Origin: Pleurotus djamor
Taxonomy: Eukaryota > Basidiomycota > Agaricomycetes > Agaricales > Pleurotaceae
DNA length: 64,000 bases
Assembly: GCA_029747585.1 (NCBI GenBank)
Contig: JAPEVF010000088.1
Coordinates: 1-64,000 of the forward strand
Direction: 5' to 3'
Below, piece by piece: positions 1-11,579 of the stretch. The position numbers and the translations under genes are program-made. How positions within the stretch are numbered: position 1 is the first letter of the stretch; the number at the start of each line of letters is the position of its first letter. Below the pieces are notes generated by a model, which worked only from the letters and a program-made list of their open reading frames with translations, was not told the origin of the DNA and did no database searches.

Positions 1-124
1 CAGGACGGCGACAGCCACCGAAGAAGCCTGAGCATCCAAATGCCGGATTGGGAGTAGGCATGGCGGCCACAAAGGTACTCTCAATGACGGAGAGAGAAGC
101 AACGATGTAAAAGAATGACTTCAT
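1..124 (-). CDS. Small secreted protein, 3' part outside window
   Basis: The reverse strand opens with ATG at 124 and runs off the left edge after 41 codons. The first ~20 residues (MKSFFYIVASLSVIESTFVA) form a basic-then-hydrophobic signal peptide ending near an AAMPTPNP stretch, followed by a Gly/Cys/Phe-rich segment with CSGFFGGC. This looks like a small Cys-containing secreted protein. Upstream, a strong donor (CA|GTAAGT, first intron base 294) and an acceptor (CATCAG ending at 163) suggest a 132-base 5'UTR intron. Splicing it brings a TATATAAG box to about 89 bases from the ATG, as in the other secreted-protein genes of this window. Family and function are unknown and the mature part is mostly missing. 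The start and signal peptide are fairly secure; the UTR intron is inference. Confidence 0.6.
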   Translation of the reverse strand, partial: MKSFFYIVASLSVIESTFVAAMPTPNPAFGCSGFFGGCRRP

Positions 125-344
125 TTTCTGGAGGATGAAAGGATGAGCCCATATCGTGACAACTGATGAAATCAGTGCTCACGGAGATAGAGGCAGGCCT
201 GAGGGCGGGTAGTAAGGATCGTGTGTATACAACGTGATACGTCCTATGAGGGTGAAGTCAGGAGAGGATAAGAAGAAGTGGAGGAAGAACTTACTGAATG
301 TGAGTGATAGTTTGCTGGAGGATGAGATGTTGGCCAGCGGACAA

Positions 345-352
345 CTTATATA
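345..352 (-). promoter_or_regulatory. TATA box (TATATAAG) of the 1-124 gene
   Basis: The reverse strand reads TATATAAG. It is 221 bases from the ATG on the genome, but about 89 if the proposed 163-294 5'UTR intron is removed. The same octamer precedes two other secreted-protein genes here. Confidence 0.45.
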
Positions 353-3300
353 CGACCGAAATAGATTCCAAGCAAGACATTAAGCGTACCAAGCATGCAG
401 ATCAGTGATGTAACGAGGAATGAGTGAGCTGTCAACGGTCTCTTGAGACAGAGTCTATGAACCCACCGCCTTCATGGAGGACGTCAGGGACGGCAGTGAT
501 GCTGACCTGGGGAGGGGATTAACAGGGGTAAGAGGAACTGTCGAAGAATATTGCTTGATATTCATCGTAAAAGAAGTTTTCAGTAAAGGATGTCGTCCTC
601 AGCTTCATTCAATGGCAATGTCTACGTTCAAACAAGTTTGAGTTTCTTTGGGGCAGCGTATTTACGGTCACTTATATTTCATGTCATGTCTTGAGGCCCG
701 GGGTTCAGGTTTGTGCGAACAGGAAATATGATGCAAGGCACTTCTCGTTGCTATCTGTTGCGCGATTGAAGGGCGGCAATAACGCCAAATTTAGGTGGGC
801 CAAGTGACAGGGCACTTTGTAGGTGACATTCTCGGTGCCTTGAACGCTCGCGGGAGCAGCCTCACCACACTAGTGGAATCTCGAGTCCGCAATTCAGTCT
901 GAACGGGATGCAGTTGGATCAAAACAATGTATTTTTTTAATCTGAATATATGACTTGAGCTTGGTCACTACGAAGGTGACAGGGAGGAAAAAATTATGGG
1001 ACTAGTCATCGACCGAAGCTGCCCCACGGTACGTTCACTTGCAACTGGACATATCATAGCCCACTCTCGAAGTCAAATATGACTTCCCCCGACCAGGCCG
1101 CGTAGTCAGAACACTTTGACCAAGCTCCTGCTCCCGGTACTCCTCGGGCACAGGGGCTCCAAGTTTCCACCCACAAACATAAGAAACGACCGTCATCCAA
1201 AGATACTGTGCCACACTCGGCCGTGAAGACGGGTATACCAACGGAGGGCAGTAAGGCACCAAGTGAAAACTGGAATCCCATCAGCCCAGAGGCTTCTCCT
1301 CCCTTTGAGAAGCACAGTGCTCTGCTCTTTGGGTTCGCATTGAACGACCAGACCGTTTTCACCGTCCTGTACGTTTCCGCTGTCGCAGACAACCGATATC
1401 GCACTAGCCTCGCTAATGGACAGAGGTTGAGCGTCACAACGCGTCCGAGCAAGCACACCAGCACGCGAACGCTACGTCAAACACAAGCCAGAAGCATCGC
1501 AGCAGAGTCACCAGCACTATACTCGAGAACGAATCTCTGATATGCTTCCCGAGGGCAACATATCTGTAGCATCAATGAAGGCAGCATCAGGGCAGTGAGA
1601 GACGCGGCGCCAGCGCAACTAGCAAGCCGGCTTGGCGGTAGACAGACAACGTGTCCAGTAGGTCAACGACCAGGAGAACAAAGGTATCCTTGTAACAGAC
1701 AGGGAGTGGGAAGGATGTAAAGCGATAAGATTGAAACAACGGAGGGTCCAAGTCTTCGCAGTCGGGCTGTATGACGAAACCACGAGATGATGGGACCAAT
1801 TTCACCTAAAACACCGAACTAGCATGAGCCCAACCAATGATATCCCCATCATTCATGAGCACAAAGTCGGGTCATTCGAATGCTGTGAGAGCCTGGCTAA
1901 TCATGCACGACGAACGTACCTGGCTGGCCTTTTTGTTGTAGTAAAGGACCGTGGTTGGGGGAGGGCTGAAAGCCAGAACGAGATCCAGAAGCGTGGTTGG
2001 TAGCAGCTCGTCAGGTCGAAAGCCGCCATGTATCTGCCGCATGCCACGGCGTCTTCTCTATTTGTATTCGTGTAGGGTCCTCTAGTCCATGCTTTCCTGT
2101 TGCGATCCTGTTGCGAATGTATAACCGTCGTCGTCTCCTCCCCCTGACCCATGGTGCAACCCATCGCGTAGCCAGGTAGATTCAATGCAGCTCCAGCTGC
2201 TTTAGGACCTCTCCGTTCTCGCCAGGCTCGCCAAGTTAGCAAGCGCAAAAGCAGACAAACGTGGCCCTCGGTAAGACAATCTAGTCAAAAGGCCACCGGG
2301 GTTTGGGAACTGATCCCAGCGAATGGGAGTCAAAGACTCGACCAGCAGGCTTCCTGTTTGGACAACGCGCATTGCACACCCCAAGATGGACAGGCACACG
2401 ACAGGACAACCATCTAGATAACATGTTTCGCAAAGGAAGTGGTGACTTCTAGAGCAAAAGAGACCGGGAGTTGGTCTGGAGGGGGCTCCGATGATACTGC
2501 TCGACCAAGCACGCAAAACTGTGTGGATTCCACTCGGAATTGGGATGCTGTGCATGAGAGATCCCGCGACGCATCTCTGGTGCCCGCTTGCCAAGCTTCA
2601 TTGCGTCCTCAGACGACGAGACCACGCGTTTCCGGTACTGCCTATCCTTCATCATGTGAAGGAAGTATGGGTGAAAGCATCTCCGAAGAGGTTCCTGTCC
2701 GTACCATACTCCGATCGGTGCATGAATCCGGGTCCCGAGGTTAGCACAGACGGGTCTCTGTACGTGGTCCAAGATACAAGAAGCAGCGAAGGCAGGTGCA
2801 GGGCACTTTCCGAAGACGCGATGTGCAGCAGCCATCCCAAAGCGTCAACGCGGAAGATAAAACTTTGATGTGATGGTCATAGGAGCGAGCATCATATCCT
2901 AAGGAAATTCATGACACCCTAGGTCGAAACTGAAGTGGCCCCAAAGCGCCAAGTCACCCAGCAGCGCCTCCATTTCGGGGCTTGATTGTGAGCGAGAAGA
3001 GTAGGAAAGCACGGCCAATCCAAGAGAACTTAGGGTTAGATGACACTCCGAAGAGTGAATCAATTTGGGCTGGAGCAATGAGAGACCATGGGGGAGAGGA
3101 GACAAACGCCAGGTACACCAGGAGCCCGGAGCGATATAGGCGGAAAAGGCAGGATGTCGAGGTCTTGCAGCGAGTTCAAAGTGGGTCGAGAAGGTGGTGG
3201 GACGGAACCAAAAGGCGCTGTGCCACCTTGAGCACTTGCAATTGGCAATGCCAAACTTGAGTAAATAACGCGCCCACATCACACCACGTGGGATCGTCAC

Positions 3301-3683
3301 CTCCGTGACAAACAGAGAACTCCTATCATTCTCCTAGTCGCTGGAAGATTTACCATTCATCCAGTGGCAACCCCTCCGGAGCTTGCTCCGAAGTTTTGAC
3401 CCAGATTTAATCTAGCTAAAAAATTGACCGAGCCAGAGGGGTCCTCACTGATTTCCCAAAAAGCCCCGAAGCTAGGTTGTGATGAGCACTTTGAAAGAGA
3501 GCAAAATTTATTCAGTGAAACATATTGAAACGATGTCACCAGAAGAAGTCCTTGTCAAATGGAAATAATTCTATATTAATACCGATAGTCATGATGAAGT
3601 CCGTGGGTGCGAGCTGGCGCGACAATGTACTACGAAATACGACGAGAGAACTCCTTCCAATTATCCTATTAAATTCCAAGTCC
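353..3683. other. No supportable gene
   Basis: About 3.3 kb with overlapping short open frames on both strands (for example around 1054-1540 and 2449-2868). None has a recognisable domain, a signal peptide, or a run of exons with consistent splice phase. I see no repeats. It may be intergenic or decayed sequence. Confidence 0.4.
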
Positions 3684-4571
3684 CTAGGCCGTGCTCACGG
3701 GAAGCTCAGACGAGAAGTATACAGAGGACGTAGGATACCCAGCCGACTCCGAACCACCCCCAATTGCGCTGGAGCTGGGATACTCCGATTCATAATCATA
3801 GACGCTGCTTGGGGATCCCGTTTGGAGACCAACGCTAGGGAAAGCATCGACAGAGCTCTCGGACGGGAAGACATCAGCGCTGCTAGGAGAGCCGGACTCG
3901 ATGTAGGAAACGCTACTCGGGGACGAGTCGTCCGAGCTAGCAGTTGGGAACGCGCTCGGATTGCTTGGTGCGATGCTTGAGGGTATGTCGTACGCACTGG
4001 TGCTGGGGAACAGTTTCTTTCCCCTGGAGCTATAGCGGATGCTACTGGGCAAGCTCGGAGCGACGCTACTGATGGGCACGCGAGTCGGGACGCTGGATAT
4101 GATGCTCCTGAACGCGCTCCCGATGGATGTGGGGTACGCGTCAATACTAGAGGCGTTGCTGGGGAAGGTCCCGTTCGAAGAGGGATATACGCCGATGCTA
4201 GACGCGGGGGTCCCATAAACGCCGCTCGGGAAACTGGTATCGTTGGAAGACGAATAGATAACACTGGACATGTTGCCTGGGATCTCGCTGGCCTCCGGGA
4301 AAGCGGACGAGTACACGGTGGTGAAGTTGAATTCACTTGAAGGATTGTACTCAACGCTAGTTGGAACAGCGGAGGGAAGGCTCGTCACGGGGGGCGGCTC
4401 AATGCTGCTAGCGTTGCTTGGGACCGCGGTGGCATTGGGTTGATTAGAGAACTCGCTAGCACTGACGAAGATCTCCGTCGCGTTGGCGGCTTCGCTACTG
4501 GGGACGGAGGTACCGACAGGGCTAGCTGCGACGAAGAAAGGCAGGAGAGCGAGGATGATGAAGCTGTTCAT
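3684..4571 (-). CDS. Ser/Pro/Asn-rich secreted protein, paralog A
   Basis: Uninterrupted 295-codon frame from ATG 4571. It begins with a signal peptide (MNSFIILALLPFFVAASP), then a low-complexity Ser/Pro/Ala/Val/Tyr chain with several N-glycosylation sequons (NAT, NAS, NMS, NGT). The chain has loosely repeated YPSS/FPS-type modules and the blocks VPSNASSI, SEIPGNMSS and VYPSSNGTFPSN. It ends in ELPVSTA with no hydrophobic GPI tail. The gene at 34390-35109 shares the signal-peptide style, all three blocks and the PVSTA terminus, so they are paralogs. Composition suggests a heavily glycosylated extracellular or wall-associated protein; no catalytic domain is visible. A TATATAAG box lies 81-88 bases upstream. 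The coding call is strong; the role is unknown. Confidence 0.8.
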   Translation of the reverse strand: MNSFIILALLPFFVAASPVGTSVPSSEAANATEIFVSASEFSNQPNATAVPSNASSIEPPPVTSLPSAVPTSVEYNPSSEFNFTTVYSSAFPEASEIPGNMSSVIYSSSNDTSFPSGVYGTPASSIGVYPSSNGTFPSNASSIDAYPTSIGSAFRSIISSVPTRVPISSVAPSLPSSIRYSSRGKKLFPSTSAYDIPSSIAPSNPSAFPTASSDDSSPSSVSYIESGSPSSADVFPSESSVDAFPSVGLQTGSPSSVYDYESEYPSSSAIGGGSESAGYPTSSVYFSSELPVSTA

Positions 4572-4651
4572 GTTGAGTACGATTGGTGGCTCGGAAAATG
4601 CTTGACTTGTGAAGGCTGCGATGATGGAGGTCTAAGACGATTTCCACTCCA

Positions 4652-4659
4652 CTTATATA
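4652..4659 (-). promoter_or_regulatory. TATA box of secreted paralog A
   Basis: TATATAAG on the reverse strand, 81-88 bases upstream of the ATG at 4571. It matches the spacing and sequence of the box upstream of the 32432 gene. Confidence 0.55.
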
Positions 4660-5293
4660 CGACTCCTTCAGGTCGGGTCGTCTTCGTGCACTAGGCTTGA
4701 TATCGCCGTCGCGACTGCGCACCACTTCGCGCCACCACCAACAGTGGTCAGCAATTGGAAGCACTCCGCACTAAACACCTCGAGCGTATGCAGTTCCAGC
4801 AGGGACTTGGTTCCAAACACGGCACATATTGTCCTTGAAACCCTATCGCTACCGGTCAGATTCTTTCAGGTTGATTGTGATTTATTGGAAGACCTACTGC
4901 GCTTTCTCCTGAAAACATCCCTATTACCCATGTTGCCCATCCGCTGCCTGGACGATGCTTTGAACTCCAAGCATCGCACCCTACCGACCCCGCAAACTCG
5001 CGAGCCGGAATTTCATGTGCGTCGATGATATTAGCTTGTGCAGCAACGGTGGATTATCGACGCCGATAGATACTCCCAGATTCTGTTATGTAGTTCGATG
5101 ATATGAACCAGGGCAGAACCCCGAGCAACCCGATTTCGAAGGTATGAAATCGCCAAAACCAAGGGCGGAAGTCACTCGGATGAGGGCGCGTGTGGGAACA
5201 CATAATAGAGCGCAGCACTTGCGTGAAGTAAGTACAAGAATTATACAGAGTAATCGACCGAATGCTGACCGAGAAAAATGAAGTAATTAAAAC
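4660..5293. other. Intergenic, nothing identified
   Basis: About 630 bases between the promoter of the secreted gene and the stop of the GT90 gene. A short plus-strand open frame (4744-5028) has no features supporting it. Confidence 0.4.
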
Positions 5294-7340
5294 CTAGGTC
5301 CGTGTATGTCTATCTACGTCCATTACGCGCGCGTATTCTAAAAACAACCTGTGGAGAGGATTGAGTCACGTTCCCGAGAAAAGCCATAGGTGTGTCACCT
5401 ACCTGAACAAGTACGCAGTCATATCCTCCCTCCGCCAGAATGTCCGACTCCATTCACTTCCAGCATACGCAATCCTCTTAGCAGCAGCATCATGACCGCC
5501 CTCACCATACAAGCCACCATGAAAGAAGAGGAAAGTGTTGTGCAAATCAGATAGGTCCATTTGAATGGGGATATAGTGCACCCATGGTTGTATACGATCA
5601 AAAAACCTGTGAATAGGAAATCGATCGTTAGGTTAACCACAGGTGTAAGCACGAAAGGAACGCTCACCATTCGGGGTATATCGTGGCCTTGAAGATGAGA
5701 GATTTGGTTGTAATGATTCTCTTGAAGCGACTTGACCATGCGTCACCATCCATCTGTGGGACAATTAGAATGAGGATGTCGACAAAGTGCAAAAATCGCC
5801 CACATCGAAGATATATTTGTGCTTCCCTGCCTCCGTGAACGATTGAGGCCGACGCCACTCAAACATCCGCTCCAACTCTTCGCAGATATCATCATCGCAA
5901 TCAATGGGTTGGTCCGCAAAAGCCATGTCAAAAAGCGCCGGGTTCAGCCTCGCCTTTTCGACTAGTCGACCAGGTCCAACGGCAAATCCATCTGGTTTGG
6001 GCACAAGGACACGAACCGTACCATTGAGATCGCTAGCCAGTTGGATTAACCTAGTTCTTTGGGTGCTCTTCCACCGACCATCTTCAGCGAACCAGATTCC
6101 TGTGTTACGACCTCTCCACGATATTCGCTCTTCTAGCTTGTCTTCCCACTCCGGGTCATCAGATGGAGCAACTTCCTCCCAGCCGAGGAGAGTCGGGAGT
6201 TGGATGTCGTCGTGGACGAGGGTGGCACAAGGAGAGAATCGAGGTTTGATACCTTGCGGTGGTATATGCCTCTCGTCGAGACCAAGGTACTCGCCGTGTT
6301 GGTAGAACAAGGATGGGTGAGAACACGGATCCATGGCGAACCCATGATTCCATATAAACGAGGCGTTTTGTGAGGGCGGAGGTGGCGGCTTAGTGTAGTC
6401 AATGCCATACTGGTACGCAGGCGAGTCCGGAGGGCAAGCCAGTCTCAAATTCTTGGGGGTTGGCTTTGGAAGTTCACTAAGAGATACAGCTTCAAGAACA
6501 CGTTAGAAAGAAACAGGAGGTAAAAAGAGCATACGAACTTTGGTTTCTGGTCACAGCCTGGAGGAGCGTATGTCTTGACGCGTAGTCCGTAAGCAGCATG
6601 GGGTTATCCATGGGAGATACGACAGCTCTGAAAGGCGGTAGGTGATCTTCCACTTCCTTGAGCAAGTCTATGATATCTTGCGCACCACGAAGCGCGTTCT
6701 TCTCCCTCCAATGATCCGGGTCCGCGAAGGAGTGATTGACCACTGCGATATGATCCCCGGGTTTGTCCTTCCCGATTGTAAATGTCTCTACCACGGCCTG
6801 CTCATCGGCAACCAGCTTCTGCAAATCCATCGGATCCAACGCCCAAAACGGCTCCAAGTCGCGGTGTATCTGGTCGTATTCGTCGGGCAAAAGAACATTG
6901 TTGTCTTGGACATATTTCCACCTTGCGTTCTGACGCGTCAATGCTTCGCGGCGGGCCAGGCTTAAGACGCGTGCTCACCATTTATCAAATCCATCTGGGG
7001 GGTATCTTTTATACCTCCTCCTGTACTCTGCCACGGCCTCTTGAAGCGTCCTGCTCGCACGGTGTAGCTTCGCTTCCCAGGCGGCCTCGGCTTGCTCAAT
7101 CAACTTGATGATGGGATGTTGAGCTGTTGGATTGACGGTCAAGAGACCATTTTGCTCGTACGCATGCGCGTCATTCGGTGGGATTGGTCGATGGTAATCA
7201 ACACGAAAAGAGTCGCTGTCGAGAACGAGTTTTCTGTCCCATTTTGGTTGCGTTGCGACTAGGAGTGCGTTTCGGAGAAACACAGATGTCACGGCAATGA
7301 ATGTCGAAAGAGCCGTGATGAGAATGGTGTAAGAGAGCAT
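5294..7340 (-). CDS. GT90 (CAP10-type) glycosyltransferase, copy 1
   Basis: Six exons: 7340-6979, 6921-6535, 6476-5804, 5753-5668, 5606-5403 and 5348-5294. They join in phase to 1767 bases, 588 residues. Residues ~1-25 form a membrane anchor (MLSYTILITALSTFIAV), so this is probably a type II Golgi protein. The chain contains a YRRRYKRYPPDGFDKW block near residue 115, an ISWRGRNTG block, KARLNPALFDMAF, then the GT90 core ~475-570: MDGDAWSSRF, KATIYPEW, VHYIPIQMDLSDL, and AGSEWSRTFWRRED. GT90 enzymes (Cryptococcus Cap10/Cxt1 kin) transfer sugars such as xylose in the secretory path. The usual DGNGWSGRF-like motif is altered here compared with copy 2 at 11580. Four of five introns share phase with copy 2. 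The exact donor and acceptor sugars cannot be inferred. Confidence 0.88.
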
Positions 7341-8731
7341 TGTTCGGGGGTTCAGCTTTAGGTTCCAGCAGTCGATCTTCTGCAAATCATGGTCCTTGGA
7401 AAAGAGAATTTCAGAGGCGAAAGGACTTGAAGAGGTTCAAGCGGTACGCTGCGGTAGTGGGCGCTGTCTAGATCACCTCAGGGGCGCCTGAAAGCCCCTG
7501 TACCTGCTCACATGCTCATTAGATGCCCCTGACTTCACGAACCCCACTTTTAGAGTCACCATCGCTTCTTTGTCTTTTTCCTTTCTTCGGTTTCCGTTTC
7601 ATCCGCAGAAACCTATCCTGTACTACTAGATTGATCAACACCGAGGAGAAGGCTGTTCCACCCCTACCATTCATTGTAGAATCGAATTGATCGACTCAAA
7701 CCGATACTTTACGACAACTTTACGATTTACCCTTCATCTAGGCGATTGACCTCACGGCGCCTTCTTCAACGGATCTTGATAATCCTGAGGTCTCCCTGGT
7801 CCCTCTACAGCAGACATAGATATGAGGAGTTCAGCTCAGCCGATGGGCCCAGTCTTGGCCAACTGCAATCAACGTATTACTTGTCTACCTACCTCAGCCT
7901 CGACGTCAAGTCATCAATGCATCACCATCAGTCGTTCTACGGGCGTTCCTCGTAGCGATGCACGGAGACGTCGTCGTGTCGTCATTATCAAGTGAACTCT
8001 ACCATTCGAACGATTGTTGGCGTTTAACGCTCCCGCGACATGATCAGGACTCTGTGTAAATGTGTTGGACTGACCATCCATCGACACCAGTGAACAATAC
8101 GGGGACCACCCATCCGACCGACCGGATAACATCAACTGAGGGCCAATCTTGTCTCACGAACTACTGTGTCTTCGCTACGTTATCCCCGAGCGCTATTGAA
8201 CCACTGCTTTGGAGTCTCCCGAATCATATCTCGGCTTTCTATGTCAACCTCTCCGCCGTCTCCCAAAGACTACGACTTGACTAAGACTCTCCTCCCTCTA
8301 TAATGGCTTTTCAATCTCTCGTGGGGAATAGTGCTCTCACCAAACATTTAACCCAATGATAGGTGTGGCCAGCGTTTCGACTGGAGTATCATAATGACAC
8401 AGGGTGATGTTGACCACACTTCTTTCTGTCATCCTCGACTCTGTGATCTACCAACATCTCGTTCCTTAGATGCAACGACGCTTCGCGAAACCTAACAATG
8501 TATTCATCCCGCCAAGCCACGAAATTCCCATCAGCGTGGGCACCTCATCTGCTGTTCGCTCTATTCGTTTCTACCATGGTACCTCTGAAATCATCGCTAC
8601 TCCCTTGCCATACCCGCGCAGTTCCTTATCGCTCACTGGTATAAGATACACCGCACGACAACGTGCAACTGCTTCAAGTCGACTGACCTACATCCCTTCC
8701 TTTTCATCCCTGCTTCTGAGCCTCAGCACAA
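7341..8731. other. Divergent intergenic region between GT90 copy 1 and membrane gene
   Basis: About 1.4 kb separating a minus-strand and a plus-strand gene, so it should hold both promoters. It has pyrimidine-rich patches (around 7560-7620 and 8690-8720) typical of fungal upstream regions. The open frame 8470-8886 overlaps the start of the membrane gene in another frame and is not supported. Confidence 0.4.
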
Positions 8732-10191
8732 ATGGCGTCGATCCCAGATATGTCGGCTCATGGCCAGCTCACCATCAACGATATATATGGCACTGGGGCC
8801 TGGTTAACATATGCATTAATCGCGGCATGCTTCGCATCCCTTCTTGTGCCGCTTCTCGTCGTATTATTGGTCTTTTCCACGAATGACCTTCGCCGTTCCT
8901 TAATCTTTTATCTGAATGTTCTCGCCCTTTTCATGGGAATTGGTGAGGGAGTCACCCTCGCGTATCTAAATGTACGTGTAACTTGCTATCGCGCAACCTC
9001 CCCTCCGTCAACGTTGCTTCTTATGCTTTCCTCCTGACCATAGGTTTACAACATCTTCTTCCCAGAAGACAACAACTCTACTATTCCCGGCCCGGTGTTG
9101 AGTTGGCTGTTATTCTCGTTCTGGTCACCCATGCTCGTGGAAGGTATCCTTTACCTCCGACTCTGGGCCGTCTTCCCGCCCACACTTGTGTCACGGAATA
9201 CACGGGTTGTCATCCTTGGTATCCCAATATTGTCTAAAGGCGCTCGATGCGCCGTCCTTGGTTATGCTACGTTTGAGTGGGTTCGAAGTGCAAGCATGAT
9301 AGGGACTTTCCTTGCTGGTCTGCAGTTCTGGCCTATGGCAAGGGTGGTTTGGTGTCTTCAATTATTTGACAACATGTAAGTACCTTGAGCTTTTGCGGAC
9401 CGTTTTACGCTTACCATGTTGTATAAAGTTACATGTCCACACTGTTCATCTACCAGCTGCGCTCACAGATGAACACGGGTCCGATCCTTGGTCTTAAACT
9501 TAGTGAGTGGGTTAACTTTGTAAAATGCGGGGTCTTATCAAATCTGGCAGATTCCTTCACTGATAGAGCACGCACCCTTTTTATGATATCCATCTCCAAC
9601 TTCGTTGTCCCTTGCATCTTCTGCACCGCCCAAATCGTCATCGCCTCANTAGACATTCAAGCGACCAACCTCTCATTATTCTTATTCTCAACATATCTTG
9701 CTGTTGCCAATAACTACGTCACCATCCTCGGTGTCGTTTTCGCCACAGTATGGAGCGCAGGGTCCCGATGGATGGAGCATGGGGGCGATAGTAACGACTT
9801 GGGTCAACTTTCGCAACCTGTCTCCATCNCGAGTTGGTTGGTGNCAAGAAATGATGATGTCGGAAAGGTAGAGGCCGCGAAACNATCACGGNCTCAGTCA
9901 CCTTCCTCGTCTTTTCATTGCAAAGATCACACTNCAGGGCAATCACCAGTGTGCCTGGGGCGTGAAGANGACTTNGAACGTCCCCGCGAAACGCNGTTTG
10001 ATAACTTGGATCTGGAGAAGCAAGCGTATAGGCGCGATTCGGGACCTCTTCCCTCTCCGTTTAGGCCTCAAAATAAAAGACACGGATTCGTCTGGAGCGG
10101 AACCCTCGTNCNNNCTGAGCCTCCGAATCCNCCTCTTTGTCATTGTTTNCNNAGGAAAGCCGACGNCCNNNTTGATGCTGTCGGTGTGTAG
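8732..10191 (+). CDS. Fungal multi-pass integral membrane protein
   Basis: Three exons (8732-8971, 9044-9375, 9429-10191) join in frame to 1335 bases, 444 residues. Hydrophobic segments: WLTYALIAACFASLLVPLLVV, LIFYLNVLALFMGIGEG, VLSWLLFSFWSPMLVEG, a segment around GTFLAGLQFWPMARVV, IVIAS/LFLFSTYLAVAN and YVTILGVVFATVW. That is about seven helices, with a hydrophilic tail. The arrangement resembles the seven-helix proteins common in Agaricomycetes that carry DUF6533/6534-like or unnamed domains; I cannot assign a ligand or transport role. From ~9649 onward N calls break certainty, so the C-terminal ~170 residues may be misframed. A decayed relative lies at 38600-39860. Confidence 0.7.
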
Positions 10192-11579
10192 CTGNTGAGT
10201 AACATCGACAGTTCTATNCTCACCNGCGCTGAGATCTGACTTGCTGGGTGATCATCGTGGAANTGTAGCACNGGTCCTGATTGTCCAATTTTCGGCCTAG
10301 CTACGAGCTGCGTTACTACACCACCCTATCGTCGCNAGTNCATTNTGCATTNNNNANNCNNNCCNTNGCAATCTCATCGATACCAGTTGCATTCTGCTTG
10401 ACAGTGANGGAGATTGGCAGATAAATAGAAGGATGTTTCCGTTGCTGGACAACACCACCNATGTATTCATGTAAAGTAAGACCTCGAANGAAATATCCTG
10501 AACCCAAGGGACCATCACCGAAGTCAACGCNGTTCTAGAAGAGCAGTCNCAGCGGATTGATTTCTTNGTCGNNNNNCNTNNTCGGANGGAAAACCCATTA
10601 CTGCCGTAGGGCAGGAAATGCTTGAATGTCGCACATGATACGGGCGACATAAGAGCTTCTANNTNCNAANCAGCATCATGTTCANTATNNGCATGGAGCC
10701 NCGGCCAGCGANAATGTCTTTCGCGANGGTCCATNTCACGCGGTGNGGTGGTAAACGAGCNTTATGCATCTCANGNCANGCACCATTTCGTGGTTGCAAC
10801 TGGNTCATCCCATTCATTCGACGCAAANCTTGCAGGTGTTTGANTANCCACACNGAATTATCTATTGCTGGNGTTCCATTACNATACATCCCCCGAATCC
10901 TGGCGACNACCNAATTAGTGGGCATGGTTCTTGTGGTGCTCTGNGGTGCGGANATAAGGAAGAGTANNATGNAGGGANCATGGGACATACTCAAGTGCAC
11001 TANAAGTNGCGATGAGCACAACTACNACNACANGNNAANNNGNAACCTATTGAGACTCACTCTGGTAATCAATGGTGTATCCTAAAGCAAAAATGGCGAA
11101 AACGGTAGCAACGATCGGGGCTCCGGAAGCATTCTTGCCATTGAAGAAACGAGCCTTCAAGCCACGTCCAGCTGAGGCGGTAGCAGGTCCCTTCGGGAGT
11201 TTCGAGTAAAAGTTGACGAGAGGTGCAAGGCCATCTCCCGAACCTCCAGACTAGTGTTTGCGAGAAAAATGAGCTGGAGGACGTGCATTATTGGGAATTT
11301 GACGCACCAGGAGGCTTGGAGATGCAATTTTGGGAGGAACAAGTCCTCCAAGTTGGCGGCGGACGAGCGAAGCGTGCATGATGGGGGAGGNGAGCAAAGG
11401 ATATCTGCGGGTCGGTTCGGGTGAGGCCAAGCAGATTTCCTTATTGGGCCAGCTTTAGGAGCTTTACTTTAGGGGCCAGGGGGTCAGGGACTTTAACCGT
11501 CGACGACCCAAATTAGGTTAATTGGGTTACATCCAGAGTTTTCCATGGGTCCGTGGACAAGGACTTGCTCATCGCGGTC
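10192..11579. other. N-rich intergenic region
   Basis: Dozens of N calls occur between 10160 and 11045. Open frames on both strands contain many unknown residues and no recognisable domain. Nothing is supported apart from the likely promoter of GT90 copy 2 near 11480-11579. Confidence 0.4.

Noticed and set aside
1054..1540. Overlapping open frames of 87-136 codons on both strands
   Set aside because: No domain, no signal peptide and no splice partners; each frame contradicts the others.
8732..10191. Mating pheromone receptor (STE3-type GPCR)
   Set aside because: Seven-helix pattern is compatible, but I see none of the usual STE3 blocks and no pheromone precursor or homeodomain gene nearby.
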